Origin: Ptiloglossa arizonensis
Lineage: Eukaryota; Arthropoda; Insecta; Hymenoptera; Colletidae
Direction of reading: 5' to 3'
DNA length: 64,000 nucleotides
Assembly: GCF_051014685.1 (NCBI RefSeq)
Contig: NC_135049.1
Location: 32,443,531-32,507,530 of the forward strand
The translations under genes were made by a program, and so were the position numbers. Under the pieces are notes generated by a model. It ran no database searches. It saw nothing but the letters and a program-made list of their open reading frames with translations, and had not been told where the DNA came from. Below, one piece after another: positions 59,053-64,000 of the stretch (the stretch's first letter is position 1; each line of letters begins with the position of its first letter).

Positions 59053-60316
59053 AACGTTACGTCAAAATCACGAGGAGAACACGAGTAACCGGTCCCCGAT
59101 AACTCGCGCGTAAAAGCTCGCTCACCGTTGGTCACGCGATTCGCCGATGCGTTAACGCGGGGACCGAGCGATTCGTCGCGACGTTTTTTTCTCCCGGTCG
59201 ACGTACACGCGCGCGATTAATTCCTATTCGAAGATCCGCACGAAGGAAAACGCGATACGGTGACGCGTCGCGCGACCCGAATCGGCCGATAACGAACGCG
59301 AATCGAGATACGCGGTTACGAGAGCGACGCGGTACGAATTTGAACGCGCCACGCGAAATTCCCTTCGCTCGAGAGAATCTCGACTCTTCGCGATCGTTCG
59401 TCGTTTCTTGCAACGAACTCGGAATCATTTCCCCGAGATTTAGAGAATCGTCTCCTCTGGAAAGTCGATCGCGGCCAATCTTAACCGTTCTAGTGCCGAG
59501 GAGCGATTTTGCGCTTCTTCTGTTTCGTTCGAAAAGTGCCTAGCGCTTCGGACTGCGAAGCCGATAATCGGCACTCGCTCGGCTTCCGTCGATGCGCAAC
59601 TGTACGACTATCGCTTCGTTTTAGAATAAAATATTTAAATAATATTTTTATATTATTTATACCCGCTGATACCTGTACTTATGCTCGGAAGAATATGTCG
59701 GAACGACACTGAATCGAAAGCGTTACAACTTACCTTGTTGAAAACAGGGCAATAGCGTTCCTTGGCATTTTGAATCGAAGAACGAGACAAGCGCTATCCC
59801 CTATTTTCGATAGGGAATAAGACAAGCGAAAAAGCGGTCTTGGCAAATTTCAACGGAGAAACAGCAAAGACGCGCGATACTCGCCTCTCGTCGAGGGGTG
59901 GCGCAGAACCGTCGGAGAAACTCGGTTTACCCGATTGTAGCCAACGAAACGATTACCACGGGCCTCCATCTCGGCCGTTTCCACGCACCCGCGACGGAAC
60001 AATGACCAAGGACTGACCGAACCGTGGAACAACCCTTTCTTGGACCGAGCGAACACGCAACGGAATACGAATTCCCCGATCTGCATAATGCCACTAGCGA
60101 CGGTGGTTCAGGTTTCGAGTAACTCGCGCACCGCCAACCGTCGCCGAGCATTCTCGTATAATTCCGGGAACGTCTCCGTCATCCTTCGAGACAGAGCGGC
60201 GTACCCCTATCTGCGTTTGAACAAGACGCACCGCTCGTTAATCCCCGTATAATTACCGGTAAGCCTTCGACCGAGAGAAACGACGACGGTTCATCGAACC
60301 GACCGGCTCTTATTTA

Positions 60317-60359
60317 ACTCTCCTCCTCTTTCTCCTTCCTCCTCCTCCTCCTACTCTGC
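60317..60359. repeat. (CTC)n pyrimidine run
   Basis: Degenerate CTC/CTT triplets over about 43 bases. Confidence 0.8.
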
Positions 60360-63293
60360 CACCGCACGGTGCCGCGAGGGAACTTACTCGGGAATATTCC
60401 GCGCATTACGAGACGCGGTTTCCGTCGAGTCAGATTCCGCCCCGTCGTTCGATTTCGAGCCGCATGGCGAAACTTCCGAAAAGTTCCAACCGGTTGCTAC
60501 CGCGAAACGTCCGTTTCTCGTGCCTTTATACGCGTATCTTCTTCCGGTCGCGAAACGAGAGACACTCGTTCCATCGAAACCGTGTAAGCCGACGGCCGCG
60601 AGCTCCGATTTACCATAGATTTAAATTGTAAAACATCGGGAATCTTGGACGAAGGAACCCGACCGCGGCGTTCGTAATCGGTCCTCGCCGACTCGGCGAA
60701 AAATCGACCGACTCGATACCAACGGGACAACCGCTTCGAAGATCGATTTATACCCGTGGATAACGACCTCGATCTCGCCGACGGAGTACTCGACGTTATC
60801 TTCGACGCCTTGGTCTTCACCCGCGAAGAACGAAGAATCGAGTCACGGGGCGTCGTCACGCGTTTCGACGCGCGAAAATTAAATCGATCCGTTCGTCCCG
60901 AAGCGGATCACGAATCTCGACGTTTGCCCGCGAAGACTCCGACAGCCGCTACGAAATTCTCGAATCTTTGAAACTCGACGCTCCACCGCACCGTGACCGT
61001 CCGGATTCGTAAAAAAACGTCGCGGTATTTCGGAGTACTCGTCGACCGGTCGGAATCACCGCGGCGCGTCTCTCCTTTCTTTCTCGGAGTCGGTGAATAA
61101 ACGCCGGTTCCGCGGCTACTCGTAAGAAGCCGATATATATCGGCCAGTGTCAAATAGCCGGGGTATTAAGGGGAACGGGGATGAAAGCGCAAAGAGGATT
61201 ACGCGTATTGTGCACGGTGTCAGAGATAAATGACAACGAATGCTCGGAGCGTGTCCGGGGATCGTAATGGGTCTGCGTCTGGCGTCCGTGTAGACGAGTA
61301 GCGAGCCCCGGCGCGGATATTTTAAATAAAAAGGAATATACAAAAACGACGCGACTGTAAAACGATGGTCGTTGCGATAGCGCGACGACAATGGACCGAG
61401 GGACACGCTCGAGGACCGGTGCCGGATATTCAGCGGGTCGATGAAGCGATCTAGGAAACCTTTCGACGCGACACGCGGACGCGGCAAGGAGGAAAGAAGC
61501 TCCCACGAGGAAGAACACCCTCCGAACGAGGAAGAACCCCGGTCGTTGTCCACAGGGTGGCCGGCCGAGGACACACCCTTGATCCTGATATAGCGTCCTG
61601 CGGCTGAGAAGGGTAAAACGACCTGCCACCCGTCGAATCGTGACTCGACTCGACTCGAGTACCCGACTCGACGAACGCTCGAGCGCGCGCTCCTTCGTTA
61701 GCGCGCCATCCTCGACGAGCCTCGACGATACAACAACGGCCGACGGTTTCTTTCTTGCGTGCACCGCGAAACACTTTCGCGGAATATACGCTCAAGAGAG
61801 TCTCCACGGCGATACGCGCGATCGTCCGAGAGCAGATTTCGAGTCGAGGTACACGGACACCGGTGAACGCCGTAGAGGAGATCACGGTCGGCGATTTTCG
61901 AATCGATGGGGTTATAAGCGTTGAAGTTGTCGCAACTTTCCGCAATTGGCGCGAACTGGAATCCAGAGGCTCCCGTGGTGGTCCGTGACTGGTGGATTCG
62001 AAATCGGTTTCCCGGTTGCGGTGGAAAGCGGTAGAAAGCGGAGAACGGAGACACGGTGCGCGTAGCTGGAGCGATACCCGAGGAAAAGCTCTCCCGTCTG
62101 GTCGACCGATCGGACACTCGGCTCTGCGAAACTATCCGTTTCGCGCGTCGCCCGTGCCACGGCGAACGAAAATTAGGAGGATCGAGGAGACGAGCACCGG
62201 GACGCCGGGACGCCGCGACGTCGGGGCCGCGGGAACACCGGGCGAAACGGGTTAATTAAAATCTGGCTGGAAATTCCGACGATAAATTCGCGCTTTCCGG
62301 GCCGTGTTGCCCGAAAGAGGACTCCGGATATAAATTTCGATTCAAGGGACGCTGCCTGGCCGCCTTTAATAACGGCCGAGTCGTGGCTGCAACTTTCGTA
62401 ATTACTCTACCACCGGACTTGCCGCTTCTTCGGCCTTCTTGCGCAAAGAACCGAACGCTCTTCCTCCGCGCCGGGACAACACGGCGTGTCTCTAATGGCG
62501 TTTCGTTCCAACTTGCCGGATCTCTTTTTCCCACGATCCTCGTACTTCCTCGTCCGATTTCGAGTCGCGTTGCCTCGTACGATGGATACGTTCACGATGG
62601 ATACGCGCAAGTTTCGCGCGGTGTCGAAATTCGCGACACGTAGGACCCACTCGGACCGATCGATCGGGACCGCGAACCGAAATGAAAAAACAAAGTTTCC
62701 ACGAGCGCGTTCGAGCTCGGTTCCCCCGCTCGGCGCCGGTTTTCGTACCTAGTGGATAGAACGAACGAACGAACGGAGTCGAGCGAATGGAAAATAAATA
62801 AATAAGGTATTCCCGATTGTTCTCCTGCGGAGAGTGGGTCTCGTGGCCGGTAACGAGGTACGCTATTCCCTCACGGAGGAAAGAACCACGAACGAGGTAA
62901 CCGTACATTTGTTTCCCGACGTCTCGCGAGGGAGGGTCCCGTAACGGATCGGTCCTCGGTTCTCGAAACTGCGATTCGTCTTTCCCCTCCTTCGACGAAA
63001 TCAATCCATCCGGGCAGCAACGACGCAGGAAGAAAACGACCGGCCGAAAGAACTCGTTCGTCGCGTCGGACGAAAGACAGCCGTATTCGTTTATTTACCG
63101 TGGTTCCCAGTCCGGCGAGAGCAACAGCGAAGCCACCGTCCTGGAAGACCTTCCAAGGTTTTGCCTCTTCCCCTCTGTGTCGCGCGGCCCGGTTTTTTTT
63201 TTACGCGGAAGAAGAAAACGGTTGGGCTCGGTCGCTCGCTCGGGGACTGGAGCGCGCTCGTTGCGCGTTGACCCGAGATCCTTTTCCTCGCAG

Positions 63294-63574
63294 GACACGG
63301 ATACGCCCGCACGATTCTCCCTTTGTCGGCCGAATCGCGATTCACCGTGCGAGATTCGGGTCGCGGGAACTACGTTGATTTCGAAGACTCCTCGTTCGCG
63401 AAAGGAGCAGCTCCGCGACGTTCGACCTCACCGTGGTCGATCGCAACAGACCGGGATGGTCTCTGCGACGACTCTCGATATTTCATTTCTACGATCGGTT
63501 TCGTCACCTCGGACCACTCGGACACGGTGCATCCCGATTACCAAGCTCGAATTCGACGAACGCCCTACCGATAA
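63294..63574 (+). CDS. Candidate coding exon, unknown protein
   Basis: I do not recognise the product. A strong acceptor-like tract, CCTTTTCCTCGCAG, ends at 63293. From there the frame is open to TAA at 63572-63574, about 93 residues. Residue use is balanced and acidic (for example GRGNYVDFEDSSFAKG and STIGFVTSDHSDTVHPDYQ), unlike the Arg/Ser-rich chance frames of the window. No ATG precedes it in frame, so it would be an internal or last exon. No AATAAA follows closely. It may belong to the same gene as 63834-63973. No domain, signal or membrane segment is visible. Confidence 0.35.
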
Positions 63575-63833
63575 GACTTACTCCGAAAACTAAGCGTGCG
63601 AAACTTTTCGGCTCGTACTTCGCACAGCACCGTAGAACATTCTTTGAGATAACAATACGCGTGCAAACCCACCAAACTCTCGAACGAAGCAGTCTACGTT
63701 TCAAAGTCTACCAGTCGCTGCGTCGTCACGCTGTTTGTTTCGATCCACCGTTTCTCGATTCCGAATCATTTTCAAGTAAAGTTCTTTGTTCGGTGATCGC
63801 CGATCCTCGCTATATTCGACTTGGACGAATCAG
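63575..63833. other. Possible intron between candidate exons
   Basis: Lower in CpG than its flanks. Stops occur in the frame of the next candidate exon up to TGA at 63794-63796. No clear GT donor at the end of the preceding frame. Confidence 0.3.
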
Positions 63834-63973
63834 GATTTGAGCACGATTCGAATCCTTCGCCGGTCGATCGTACCGGACCCGTATCGGCGTTCGACTTTGC
63901 GCGCAACGCGACGGAGCTGGACCCGGAGAAGCTCACCGAGTTACGGAGCTCGGCTCGTGCGAGCTCGGTGTAG
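63834..63973 (+). CDS. Candidate coding exon, unknown protein
   Basis: I do not recognise the product. The frame is open from 63797 to TAG at 63971-63973. The only AG acceptor after the preceding stop is CGAATCAG, ending at 63833. The predicted residues are balanced and acidic (for example FEHDSNPSPVDRTG, then ARNATELDPEKLTEL), with a likely short amphipathic helix. The upstream part 63797-63833 reads equally coding-like (ILAIFDLDESG), so the true exon edge is uncertain. If the TAG is not used, a donor at CTCG|GTGTAG is possible but weak. Confidence 0.3.
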
Positions 63974-64000
63974 AACAACCGAATACAGGATCCTCTCGCG
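63974..64000. other. Window end
   Basis: Too short to interpret. Any gene starting upstream could continue past the edge. Confidence 0.5.

Larger units (their letters stand above)
57516..63293. other. Non-coding, CpG-rich stretch
   Basis: No supported gene. A 7 bp minisatellite lies at 59021-59052, a CTC run at about 60317-60359, and a possible splice donor (ACCG|GTAAGC) near 60257. An AT-rich patch lies near 59625-59665. Confidence 0.5.

Overview
The window looks like nuclear DNA from an insect, most probably a hymenopteran such as a bee. CpG is abundant almost everywhere, no genes are packed closely, introns or intergenic DNA dominate, and the mobile DNA consists of short mariner-type MITEs, a Tc1 relic, copia-like solo LTRs and satellite-like repeats. 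The species assignment is inference from composition. I found no complete gene, rRNA, tRNA, CRISPR array or bacterial-style operon. The many open frames of 60-300 codons are mostly by-products of GC-rich, stop-poor sequence: they overlap on both strands, are rich in Arg/Ser and show no domain.

Layout. 1-17 kb: ordinary CpG-rich non-coding DNA with simple repeats and one MITE (8667-8798). 17.25-19.4 kb: a solo LTR, then a candidate terminal coding exon (18013-18412) followed by AATAAA and a 3 x 30 bp minisatellite. 19.47-24.4 kb: an AT-rich repeat island holding about five tandem units of a ~540 bp repeat, a promoter-like end module, a duplicated ~0.5 kb element and AT-rich filler. 24.4-25.5 kb: two weak candidate terminal exons, one on each strand, diverging from each other, each with an AATAAA downstream. 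25.5-41 kb: non-coding DNA with a three-copy dispersed repeat (26.7, 29.6 and 46.9 kb), a pyrimidine-rich low-CpG block (33.7-34.4 kb), a 141 bp tandem duplication (36.4 kb) and (GACGC)n arrays. 41-42.4 kb: two solo LTRs. 44.2 kb: a second MITE. 47.2-49.64 kb: a large composite palindrome. 49.6-57 kb: non-coding DNA with small hairpins and a fourth solo LTR (56.2 kb). 57.1-57.5 kb: a decayed Tc1-family transposase. 57.5-64 kb: non-coding DNA, ending in two candidate exons (63.3 and 63.8 kb).

The most interesting object is the palindrome at 47.2-49.64 kb. Its two ~1 kb arms each carry, pointing inward, a TATAAATAG box, an ATG-initiated open frame and an AATAAA signal. The centre carries eight perfect TGACGTCA (CRE-type) palindromes. 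Part of each arm is also found at the end of the AT-rich tandem array 25 kb away, so the two loci share one repeat system. Transcription from either arm through the centre would give a long self-complementary RNA. That makes the locus a candidate hairpin-RNA/siRNA source or an undescribed foldback element; this functional reading is inference.

The second clear result is a four-copy family of solo LTRs (TGTTGGAA...TACAACA-type ends), each flanked by a 5 bp target-site duplication that can be read directly in the sequence.
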